From Schlesneria sphaerica (GTDB lineage: Bacteria > Planctomycetota > Planctomycetia > Planctomycetales > Planctomycetaceae), in contig NZ_CP172346.1 in NCBI RefSeq assembly GCF_044336245.1, positions 5,890,001 through 5,954,000 of the forward strand: 64,000 nt of DNA. The letters are read 5' to 3'. The notes beneath the pieces were generated by a model. It was not told the DNA's origin. It was given only the letters and a program-made list of their open reading frames with translations, and did no database searches. This document shows, piece by piece, positions 25,483 to 33,573 of the stretch; the first letter of the stretch is position 1; every line of letters starts with the position of its first letter. The position numbers and the translations under genes were made by a program.

Positions 25483-27852
25483 TCATCGCGCAGTCGCCGC
25501 TGTCGCGGGAGCTTTGGCGGTGACTTCGAGCACGACTGTTGTCTCTGACTTCACCAGCCATTTGCCCTCCTGATACGCGGTTGCTCGAAACAAGAGATCC
25601 TGCGGTCCGATCAGACCCGGATCGTCGGTCACCCATACGGACAGTGATGTACTGCTTTCGCCTTGTCGAAGTGTGATGCTGTCCGCAGAGACCAGGCCCT
25701 GTTGGAATTCTTGCGGAACCAGTTCGATTCGAATCGGCTCGCGAAATTCGGGGAGGCAGGAGACCGTCAATGGAATCGAGAGTTGCCCACCGATCGGGAC
25801 GGAATACTCTGCCGGTTTGGATCCCAACTTCAGAATGGCCCCTTCGGGCAGAATCCCAAGCCGCAGTTCCATGCGTTGAAGTAGCGTTCGAATGTTTCCC
25901 TGTGGGTCGGGAACGCGGATTGCGCCGTTGAGAATCATGCGACTCGTTTTCGTCGTCTCCATCCACTCCGGGACGAAAATCGGATATTCCACACGCGTGA
26001 CTGAACTGGGGACGATCATTTCGTCGCTCGCCAGACCTTGTCGATGACGCTGTTGTTTCGCCGTCATTTCCAGAGTGATTTCCCCATCGAACCCCTCTGT
26101 GCGCTGGATGTTCAGGGGGAAGAGATGCGTGCTGCCACGGCGAACCTTGCTGACATCGTCGAGCCCTTCCGGTGTGATCTTAATGCGCGGCTTCATGGTG
26201 ATGGCCATCACCATCGGCTTGCTGCTGGTCAAAGGCTTGGCATTGCGTCCCGCTGCTCGTGCTGTGATGCGAGCCAGACTTGCCGAGACAGCGACGTCCG
26301 GGGCACAAACAAGATCAATCACGAGCTCATTCTGCATTTCCGGGATGACGAGGTTCGACGCGGTCGTGACGCCGCTGGGAAACCCTTCGATCTGCAGCGG
26401 AACGGGCCCTTGAAAACTTCCCCGGCGAGTCACTGCGACGGGGAGCTTGACCGTCGTTCCCAGGGGAATACTGAGCGACTCGGGGAGTCTCAGTGAGAAA
26501 CCTTCCTCCGGTCGCTCGAAGCTGATGCGGTACGCAGCGGCTTGATGACCACTATGCGAAGAGCGATCCGAGATGTCGATTCGGTACACTCCGTCTGCCG
26601 GTGCTGTGAAGAGAAGTTCCGGATCGGTTGATCCGGGAACATCATCAATGCCCGCGAGCTCCGTACCATCAGGACTGATGATCGTCAGATCCAGATCGAG
26701 TGCCGGACCGCTGGTCTGCGATCTGGCGTTGATCTGCCAGACCTCCCCCTGCTTCATGGTGACCGCGTACCGGTCGGTCTGGAATGGTTTGTCCAGTCTT
26801 CCGGTCACGGCTGCGGGTAGCTCGGTAATGGTCTGCCCGCCGACATGCTCGGGGTAATCCGAGAGGAAAAACTGGTAAGGGCGCGAAGGTCCCTGTGGAG
26901 TCTCAAGCACATACTCGAAGGTGCTGTTCGCTTCGTCTGCTGGAAAAGTAATTTCCCGGGTCACGGTTTCCATCGCATCTGCGCCTGTCTCGATTCCCCG
27001 GCCAACAAACTCGACCATCCGTCGTTCGCCTCGTTTTCCCCCTGCAGGATAAGCTGCCATTACTCGGGGACCGGGGTGGATCAGCAGACGGTAGACGTAT
27101 GAACGGTCCCCGGCGAAATCGAGGTCGTGCAGACTGATCCGATATCCCCTGCCCGCTTCAACCCGAAAGCTTGTTGTGAGGTCGTTCCCTTCAGAGGCCG
27201 TGCAGTCGGCGACTTTCTGGTCCTGCTCATGATGGACCTGAAGCACACCGTGAAGAGACATTGGGTTCGTTGGTGAGGTGAGTGCATGAGCGAGTAATTC
27301 CACCGTCACCATCCCGTTGTGCCGTGGACGAATCGTGTAGTGGTCGATCTCTTCGATACGCCGGATCTGTCCCGAGACAATGACCGGCAGATCGGGAAGT
27401 TCCTGCGCAGTGGTACGGCGAAGGTCTTCGATCACTTCCGGCGTTCGGGTCAGGTGAAGAACTCCAGTCGGAGAGACCCCGTTTGCATTGGCCACCTGCC
27501 ATCGTACGAATCCCGGTTCGACATCGGCGGGAATGGTCAGCCGAGCACGAAATTCTCTGGGAAGTGGCCAGGCGTAGCCACGCGCTTTCGCCCCGAACCA
27601 GTAAGGTGGCTCGGTGATCAGGACCGGTGACGGGGGCCCAAACAGTTCAATCTGCACGCGCGAGTCATGCACGAAAAGCTGCATGTCCGGAGTCCAGTCG
27701 TAACCTCCCAGCACCACCTCGACCGTGGAGCCGACCTGACCACCCGCAGGGTGAACGTAACCAATTTCCGGCGCGAGCTGCGCAACGGCTGCAGCACCGA
27801 AGGGGCCTAACCCGGTGGTAAGCGTCAGTGCGATCCAGCGGAGGGTGTTCAT
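25483..27852 (-). CDS. Exported PPC-domain protein, last gene of the PSD1-DUF1501 operon
   Basis: The 789-residue protein has a signal peptide (MNTLRWIALTLTTGLGPFGAAAVAQ). A cell-surface IPT-like N-terminal region (YVHPAGGQVGSTVEVVLGG) is followed by bacterial pre-peptidase C-terminal (PPC) beta-sandwich modules, for example at about residues 350-450 (DRYAVTMKQGEVWQINARSQ and DGVYRIDISDRSSHSGHQAA), and further Ig-like beta domains to the C-terminus. No catalytic motif is seen, so it is probably a binding or structural partner outside the cytoplasm. Transcription runs PSD1, DUF1501, PPC with gaps of 69 and 75 bases, an arrangement common in planctomycetes. Confidence 0.85.
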   Translation of the reverse strand: MNTLRWIALTLTTGLGPFGAAAVAQLAPEIGYVHPAGGQVGSTVEVVLGGYDWTPDMQLFVHDSRVQIELFGPPSPVLITEPPYWFGAKARGYAWPLPREFRARLTIPADVEPGFVRWQVANANGVSPTGVLHLTRTPEVIEDLRRTTAQELPDLPVIVSGQIRRIEEIDHYTIRPRHNGMVTVELLAHALTSPTNPMSLHGVLQVHHEQDQKVADCTASEGNDLTTSFRVEAGRGYRISLHDLDFAGDRSYVYRLLIHPGPRVMAAYPAGGKRGERRMVEFVGRGIETGADAMETVTREITFPADEANSTFEYVLETPQGPSRPYQFFLSDYPEHVGGQTITELPAAVTGRLDKPFQTDRYAVTMKQGEVWQINARSQTSGPALDLDLTIISPDGTELAGIDDVPGSTDPELLFTAPADGVYRIDISDRSSHSGHQAAAYRISFERPEEGFSLRLPESLSIPLGTTVKLPVAVTRRGSFQGPVPLQIEGFPSGVTTASNLVIPEMQNELVIDLVCAPDVAVSASLARITARAAGRNAKPLTSSKPMVMAITMKPRIKITPEGLDDVSKVRRGSTHLFPLNIQRTEGFDGEITLEMTAKQQRHRQGLASDEMIVPSSVTRVEYPIFVPEWMETTKTSRMILNGAIRVPDPQGNIRTLLQRMELRLGILPEGAILKLGSKPAEYSVPIGGQLSIPLTVSCLPEFREPIRIELVPQEFQQGLVSADSITLRQGESSTSLSVWVTDDPGLIGPQDLLFRATAYQEGKWLVKSETTVVLEVTAKAPATAATAR

Positions 27853-27927
27853 GACAGGCTCGAAAAGGGAGTCGGCAACAGGCAGCGACGGACAAGGAAA
27901 GGAAGCGGAATCGTCGCCGGTGTGGGA

Positions 27928-29283
27928 TCAGGCGATCAGACCGGGAATGACGTTTCCCCCGTTCACGATAGGAACCGGACGCCCCAGCGGATCGGGATAT
28001 TCTTTGGTGGAGTCGATCCCCAGTAGCGTGTGAATTGTACGGAGCACATCTGCGACGCTGACGGGATCCGAGAGCGGAGCCGCTGCTTGTGCGTCGGTCG
28101 CTCCGATGATCTGACCGGGTTTCACTCCCCCACCCGCGAAGATAATCGATTGGGCCATCGACCAGTGGTCACGGCCCGCCTGAGCGTTGACGCGTGGTGT
28201 TCGTCCCATTTCTCCCATCATCACGACCAAGGTGCTGTCGAGCAGTCCTCTCTCTTCCAGATCATTGATGAGCGCGGCGAACGCACGATCGGCCGGTGGA
28301 ATCAGGTCGTTGGCGAGACTGGGGAAGCAGTTAAAATGCACATCCCAGCCCGGTGCATCCAATCCGACAAAGCGGCAGCCTGCTTCGACCATTCGACGTG
28401 CCAGCAGCGCACACTGGCCAATCTGCGTCATTCCATAGTTTTCACGGACGGAGGCGGGTTCGGCTTGAATTTGAAACGCCCTCCGCGCCTCGGGGGAATT
28501 CATCAGCGTGTTCGCCTTGGCGTAGTAGGTGGACATGGCAGCGGCTCGACCGATGCGCTGCCGACCTTGTTCCAGCCCTGACAATAACCGCTGTCGCAGG
28601 GCGACGCGGCTGTCGGAAAGTCCTTCGACGCGACCCAGATCCTTCACTTCAAAATCGGGCTCACTCGGGTCGGCTTCGATCACGAACGGTGAAAATTCCG
28701 CACCCAGGAATCCCGATCCCCCGGCAGACATCGGGTGAGGCAGATTGACGTACGCTGGGACCTTGCCATTCGACCCCAGTTCCTTACTGACGTAAGATCC
28801 CAATGAGGGAAATACGGTATTGGTGGGAATCGGATGCTCACCGTCGGGGAACGTCGGCTTGTGTCCCGTCATCAGGTAGTAATACCCGGTGCTGTGCCCG
28901 TTATCGGTATGGGAATGACTGCGGACGACGGTGAACTTGTCTGTGATCTCTGCCGATTTCCGGCAGTGCTCGGAAAAGAAGACACCCGGGGTCTTTGTCG
29001 CAATCGTCTGGAACGCGCCTCGAATTTCCGCAGGAGCTTCGGGCTTGGGATCCCACATATCCTGTTGAGGCGGGCCCCCTTCCAGAAAGATGAAGATGCA
29101 CGAGGTGGCTTTCGCCCGGGTGCGAATCGACGCCTCTAGACCTGGTACCGCGTCGTTGGCGCGTAACAGTTGCGGCAGGCTCAGTGCACCGAACAGACCG
29201 GTTGACCCAACGCGGAACATGTGTCGCCGCGAGATGCCATCACAACGACGGTTGGCATACGGTCCGTAGGGAATTTCAAACAT
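27928..29283 (-). CDS. DUF1501 (sulfatase-like) protein with Tat signal
   Basis: A 451-residue protein of the large planctomycete DUF1501 family, which has an alkaline phosphatase/sulfatase-like fold. SRRHMFRVGSTGLFGALSLPQLL near the N-terminus (from residue 18) is a twin-arginine export signal. Family segments include FIFLEGGPPQQDMWDPKPEAP, VVRSHSHTDNGHSTGYYYLMTG and the C-terminal VMMGEMGRTPRVN with RDHWSMAQSIIFAGGGV. No enzymatic activity has been firmly assigned to the family. It is the middle gene of the operon with PSD1 and PPC proteins, with which it presumably acts outside the cytoplasm. Confidence 0.93.
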   Translation of the reverse strand: MFEIPYGPYANRRCDGISRRHMFRVGSTGLFGALSLPQLLRANDAVPGLEASIRTRAKATSCIFIFLEGGPPQQDMWDPKPEAPAEIRGAFQTIATKTPGVFFSEHCRKSAEITDKFTVVRSHSHTDNGHSTGYYYLMTGHKPTFPDGEHPIPTNTVFPSLGSYVSKELGSNGKVPAYVNLPHPMSAGGSGFLGAEFSPFVIEADPSEPDFEVKDLGRVEGLSDSRVALRQRLLSGLEQGRQRIGRAAAMSTYYAKANTLMNSPEARRAFQIQAEPASVRENYGMTQIGQCALLARRMVEAGCRFVGLDAPGWDVHFNCFPSLANDLIPPADRAFAALINDLEERGLLDSTLVVMMGEMGRTPRVNAQAGRDHWSMAQSIIFAGGGVKPGQIIGATDAQAAAPLSDPVSVADVLRTIHTLLGIDSTKEYPDPLGRPVPIVNGGNVIPGLIA

Positions 29284-29352
29284 GGATACTCCTTCATGGC
29301 CCGGATCATCGAAATCCCGAGGCCCTCGAACAGTTCAATGTATGTCTGGTCT

Positions 29353-31794
29353 CTATTCGTTATTGAAGAGGAATTCTTTGGTGTTCAGGATCGACCAGAA
29401 GATGTCTTCGACAACCGCGCGTCGATCCGCTTGTGCTGTCTCCAGTTCCGACAGCAGCAGGTCCTTTTCTGATTCCGAGGGGAAGCGGGTCAGCGTGCAG
29501 AGAAACAGTTCTTCGAGCAGTTCCGCATTGGCGAGCGAAGATTCGGCCAGTTGCCGGGCCCGGCCGTGTGGGTGGGTGATCTTTTCGTGAATTTCAGGTG
29601 AGTTCAAAAGATGCAATGCCTGTGAGATGCTCGGTTCATTACTCCGTTCACATTCGCAAACACTGGCCCTCACAGGTCGCCCGAAGATGCGGAAGAAGTA
29701 CGACGGCATGCGATTGTCCCACACCTGGATCGCACGGTAACCCTCGGGCCAGCCATTGAACTTTTCGGGGACCAGCGTCACATGACAGACCGCATCGAGT
29801 AAGACCTCGGCTGGCATCGACTTGGTTAATGCGTGGGAGTAGTGCTGAAAATCGTCGCGATTCCCTTCCTTCGTGGCGGAAGCGAGTTGGTACGTTTGCG
29901 AGCTGAGAATGGTTTTCGTGAACGCCTTCAGGTCGTAACGCAGTTCCTTCAAGTGCGTCACCAGATGATCCATCAGGGGTTCATTGGTCGAAGGGTTCGT
30001 GGCTCGCAGATCGTCAATCGGCTCCACCAGACCTCGTCCCAGGTAGTGAGCCCAGAGGCGATTGACAATTGCCCGTGTAAAGAAGGGATTTTCCACGTCG
30101 GTCATCCAGGCCGCAAATGCCTGACGTCGGTCGGCAACGGCACGCAAGTCGGCGGGAGGTGCACCGAGTCCTCGTGTCGCCACCGGAAGTCCCGTGCGGG
30201 GGTGATTGTAGTCGGTCCCTTTTCGAGAAATGACCGACTCCGTTCCGTTGGGTAACTTCTTGAAAGCGACACCGGTGAAGAAGCCCACCAGACCGGCGTA
30301 ATCGTCCTGACTCCATTTCTCACTCGGATGATGATGACACTGCGCACACTCGATCCGAACACCCAGGAACAACTGGCTGACCGATCGGGCCGTCGCTTCG
30401 GGAGTCTCGAGTGACTTAAAGAAGGCGGCGGGGCCCTCTTGCTGAATCGATCCTTGTGAGGTCAGAATCTGTCGGGCGAATTCGTCATAGGGCAGGTTCT
30501 CGGCGAAGCATTTTCGCAACCAGCGGGTCACCCCCACGGTTCCCTGCGGCGTGATCTTGATCTTGTCAGCTCGCAAAATGTCAGACCACTTCATCGCCCA
30601 GAATTCGGCGTATTCGGGACGCGTGAGAAGCGAGTCGATGATCCGAATTCGCTTCTCGGGATGGTTGTCTGACAGAAACGCACGAGCCTCAGCACTGGTC
30701 GGCAGCGTCCCGATCGTGTCGAGGAAAACCCGACGGAGAAACGTGGAGTCGTCTGCGGGGGAACTCGCCGGGATTCCCAGTCGGACCAGCTTGTCGCCAA
30801 CGTGTCGATCGATGAAGTTGTTTTCCTGGGGCCGAATCGCTTCTGGATGCGGACGGGGAAGTGTCACGCGACAGACCGCCACCTGATCCAGATATCGGAC
30901 CAGAATCGCCGCTTCCCCTGGGATCTCACGCGAGTGTATCAGTCCGCTGGAGGTCGTCTCGACCAGTGAAGCGGCATTCGAGATGAACTCCGCTGCCGTC
31001 GTGACGCACTGGCGTTTTCCTGCCGCGTCGATTGCCGTGACCTTGATCTGCTGAGAGGACTTGGGATCCATGATCAGTTCAGCCGGCTCGATCTCAATCC
31101 GGACGGTGGGGAGAATGGACGGCGAATCAAACGGGGCCCCTTCCCGAATCCAGCGCAGCATCAGGTTGTAGCCCGGACCGGACCGGTCAATTTTGGCTCC
31201 CCCGCCATGGGGCATGCGAGCGGTCCCCTTCTGCAGAATCAGACTCGTCTCCGGGCGGGCGAAATCCAATCGTCGGCCGCCGGACTCTTTCACCAATGCG
31301 TCGAAATCAGACTCATTATCAAACCCCAGCAGGCTCAGCTTGAAACCGTTCTGCCCTTCGGCTTTCCCATGGCATCCCCCCGAGTTACATCGCGCTTTGG
31401 TCAGCAGTGGTTGAATTTCAGAGGGGAACGAAACGGGCCGGGGATCGTTGAGTCCTGACACCGTCACCGGCACTGTCAACCGGTCTTCCCCCTGGGTGAT
31501 GATGAGTTGCGTCGTTCCTTCCGCGCGGGGATGGACGAGTCCATCAGCGCGAATTTCAATGATTGCCGGGTCCGCTACACTGTACTGAAACTCGCGCGTC
31601 CGATCGAACTGCCGTGTGCCGACCCGTTCGGTGATGAGGATCTGCTCGGAGGACTCGGGCCGGTCAAGCACAATGGCGGGCGGGCTGATCGAGATCGTTC
31701 GCTCGGTCGCAACCAGATTCTGCGTGTGCTGACTGAAGAGGACGAGCATGCCCGCAGTGACGACGAACGAGGTGGACCATCGCATAGCACGCAA
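29353..31794 (-). CDS. PSD1-type DUF1549/DUF1553 protein with BIG2 domain and haem-like motif
   Basis: The 813-residue exported protein starts with a signal peptide (ending near LVATE). An Ig-like BIG2 domain follows (about residues 50-110, FQYSVADPAIIEIRADGLVHPRAEGT-like pattern), then a cytochrome-like segment with KARCNSGGCHG (CX4CH, near residue 137), a DUF1549 domain (DDSTFLRRVFLDTIGTLPT; ECAQCHHHPSEKWSQDDYAGL with a CXXCH) and a C-terminal DUF1553 domain (TRAIVNRLWAHYLGRGLV; CERSNEPSISQALHLLNSPE). These are planctomycete-specific modules thought to take part in periplasmic redox or polymer degradation; the activity is unknown. It is the first gene of the operon with DUF1501 and PPC. Confidence 0.93.
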   Translation of the reverse strand: MRAMRWSTSFVVTAGMLVLFSQHTQNLVATERTISISPPAIVLDRPESSEQILITERVGTRQFDRTREFQYSVADPAIIEIRADGLVHPRAEGTTQLIITQGEDRLTVPVTVSGLNDPRPVSFPSEIQPLLTKARCNSGGCHGKAEGQNGFKLSLLGFDNESDFDALVKESGGRRLDFARPETSLILQKGTARMPHGGGAKIDRSGPGYNLMLRWIREGAPFDSPSILPTVRIEIEPAELIMDPKSSQQIKVTAIDAAGKRQCVTTAAEFISNAASLVETTSSGLIHSREIPGEAAILVRYLDQVAVCRVTLPRPHPEAIRPQENNFIDRHVGDKLVRLGIPASSPADDSTFLRRVFLDTIGTLPTSAEARAFLSDNHPEKRIRIIDSLLTRPEYAEFWAMKWSDILRADKIKITPQGTVGVTRWLRKCFAENLPYDEFARQILTSQGSIQQEGPAAFFKSLETPEATARSVSQLFLGVRIECAQCHHHPSEKWSQDDYAGLVGFFTGVAFKKLPNGTESVISRKGTDYNHPRTGLPVATRGLGAPPADLRAVADRRQAFAAWMTDVENPFFTRAIVNRLWAHYLGRGLVEPIDDLRATNPSTNEPLMDHLVTHLKELRYDLKAFTKTILSSQTYQLASATKEGNRDDFQHYSHALTKSMPAEVLLDAVCHVTLVPEKFNGWPEGYRAIQVWDNRMPSYFFRIFGRPVRASVCECERSNEPSISQALHLLNSPEIHEKITHPHGRARQLAESSLANAELLEELFLCTLTRFPSESEKDLLLSELETAQADRRAVVEDIFWSILNTKEFLFNNE

Positions 31795-31914
31795 CCTGAG
31801 GTTTGTTCAGTACGCATCAACATATCAGCAGGATTCTATGGCTGCGGCGTCGTTTTCCACAAGATTGCGTCGAGGCCGTAGTGCGGAATCCTGAATTGCT
31901 AACGGGAAAGATCA

Positions 31915-32277
31915 ATGTTCGAGAACAGGTCGGACGCTTTGGCGTCGCGTTGGGTTTTTCTGCGACGCGTGCTGCTCAGTGCGAGTTTAGCGCTCGCGGT
32001 CACGGCGTTTTCGTTGCTGGTCGGTGCGATCGGTTACCACTACTTCGGTGAGCTGGACTGGGTCGACGCTTTGCTGAACGCGGCGATGATCCTGACGGGG
32101 ATGGGACCCGTCGACCCGTTATCAACTGTCTCGGGAAAACTGTTCGCAACAGGTTATTGCCTGTTCAGCGGCATCATTTTTCTCACGCTGCTGGCGATTC
32201 TTCTCACCCCGGTTTACCACCGCTTCCTGCACTCGTTTCACCTGGCGGAGGACAATGACGACGGCAAACCTGAGTGA
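31915..32277 (+). CDS. Small two-helix membrane protein resembling an ion-channel pore module
   Basis: The 120-residue protein has one transmembrane helix at about residues 17-40 and a second at about 76-100. They are separated by an amphipathic stretch LLNAAMILTGMGPVDPLST (53-71) in the place where potassium channels carry the pore helix and filter. The TVGYG filter is absent; TGMGP (61-65) stands there. The tail is acidic (AEDNDDGKPE). It resembles small proteins often labelled as two-pore-domain channel family, but ion conduction is not shown by the sequence. It is divergent from the PSD1 gene and probably monocistronic. Confidence 0.65.
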   Translation: MFENRSDALASRWVFLRRVLLSASLALAVTAFSLLVGAIGYHYFGELDWVDALLNAAMILTGMGPVDPLSTVSGKLFATGYCLFSGIIFLTLLAILLTPVYHRFLHSFHLAEDNDDGKPE

Positions 32278-32345
32278 TTGATTGTTTCTGCGTCGCACTG
32301 AACTCGACGTGGCACAACACAGAAAACGTCTTGATCTCCTCTTGG

Positions 32346-33149
32346 TTACTGCAATTTCACGTCGCTACCCCTTAGTCGACTTTGCTGAGGGACCGAGAGG
32401 GTCAAGGTGGCCGAGTACTGCGTCTTTTCGTAGCCGGTCCCCTTCTGATCCGCAACCGGGTGATGGACGACGACCAGAACGACATTCCCTTCTTTGGGAG
32501 TGAATGAAGCGGTCCCGTGGGCGTCCGTGATCGCCTCGTAATCCTTGTCAAACCCTTCTGCCAGCGTCGTTCCACGTGGGATAAAGCTGACACGGGCACC
32601 GGGCAACGGCTTTGACTGGTAAATCAGCCGCACACGAATGGGCGTGTCCGGTGCAAGTCCCGTGACGGGATTGGTGAGCGGGACAAGTTCCATGGCGTGT
32701 CCCAGCGGCTTGTCAAAGTTGGCGCTGTTCGAGGAAACCTCATCGAGTTTCGGGCTGGTCACGAAATACGTCTTGCCGCTCTTGATGGTCCTCGTCGTGC
32801 CATGCAGCGTTTCGAGTGTGTGCGAGACGACGTGCAGTCCTGCCTCTTTCGTCACGAAACGACCGCTCCAGTACCCTTCTTTGGGGCCGAAGCCGTTATC
32901 GAACAGTCCCGGCTTCAGATCGACGCGCGTTCCATCGGGACCAATCACCGCCAGATTGCACGGAGCAAGGGCGATCTTGCTGGCCAGTTTGAAGTCGCGG
33001 TGGTCATTGCCATGGTTCCCCAATTTCAGATCGACAAAGACCACGTCCCCCTGGCGGACGAGAGCCGTATTCGTTTCCACCCACGTGTCGTGAGCAAAGG
33101 AACCAAGCGGGGCCAGCACGAAAGCCAGAGTCAGCAGGAAAGCTCGCAT
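32346..33149 (-). CDS. Exported DUF4198-family protein
   Basis: The 267-residue protein has a cleavable signal peptide (MRAFLLTLAFVLAPLGSFA) followed at once by HDTWVE, the conserved HD(F/T)W N-terminus of DUF4198 (NikM-related) periplasmic proteins. The rest is predicted beta-rich with a carboxypeptidase-regulatory-like Ig fold (PLPGARVSFIPRGT, TDAHGTASFTPKEGNVVLVVVHHP). Members are often linked to nickel or cobalt handling and the N-terminal His could bind metal, but no transporter is nearby, so metal binding is only possible here. Confidence 0.85.
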   Translation of the reverse strand: MRAFLLTLAFVLAPLGSFAHDTWVETNTALVRQGDVVFVDLKLGNHGNDHRDFKLASKIALAPCNLAVIGPDGTRVDLKPGLFDNGFGPKEGYWSGRFVTKEAGLHVVSHTLETLHGTTRTIKSGKTYFVTSPKLDEVSSNSANFDKPLGHAMELVPLTNPVTGLAPDTPIRVRLIYQSKPLPGARVSFIPRGTTLAEGFDKDYEAITDAHGTASFTPKEGNVVLVVVHHPVADQKGTGYEKTQYSATLTLSVPQQSRLRGSDVKLQ

Positions 33150-33573
33150 GAAATCTCCTCAGGTCGCCTGTTTGGGGTGTCAACGGGTGTCATTTGATCA
33201 TGCTGATTTAAGACCAGCGTGTCGAGTCGATGGGCCGGTCCGTCCGGCGTCATGGGGATCCCCCCATCATATTGGTCAGCGGTTTCGTCGTGAACGGACA
33301 GCCGGAAACGTCGCGGGATCGAAATCTCAACCGGGGAGCTCTGAGAAGGAACGCCGAGGGCCGGTTTTGCGGTCCCGGGCCATTACCCCCTCGAATGGTC
33401 GCTGTCATTCCCGGCTTGTGCTATCTTTTCCACCCAGTCCCTGCGCTCGAAACGCGGTGGTCTCTTTGCTGTTGAACATCAGCTTGATTTCCCGGAAAGT
33501 ACGAAAAACATTACCAAATTGGCCGGCCAGGGTCTTCACCAGGTCGGAGTCAGGGACGACGGACGGAATTTCT
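33150..33573. other. alaS upstream region
   Basis: 424 bases with no supported gene. The alaS frame is open through this stretch but the translated residues do not match the synthetase family, and the region lies between divergent promoters. No T-box-like element was recognised. Confidence 0.5.

Noticed and set aside
33148..33573. N-terminal extension of alaS by 142 codons
   Set aside because: The residues do not match alanyl-tRNA synthetases, and the extension would begin inside the divergent DUF4198 gene's start region.
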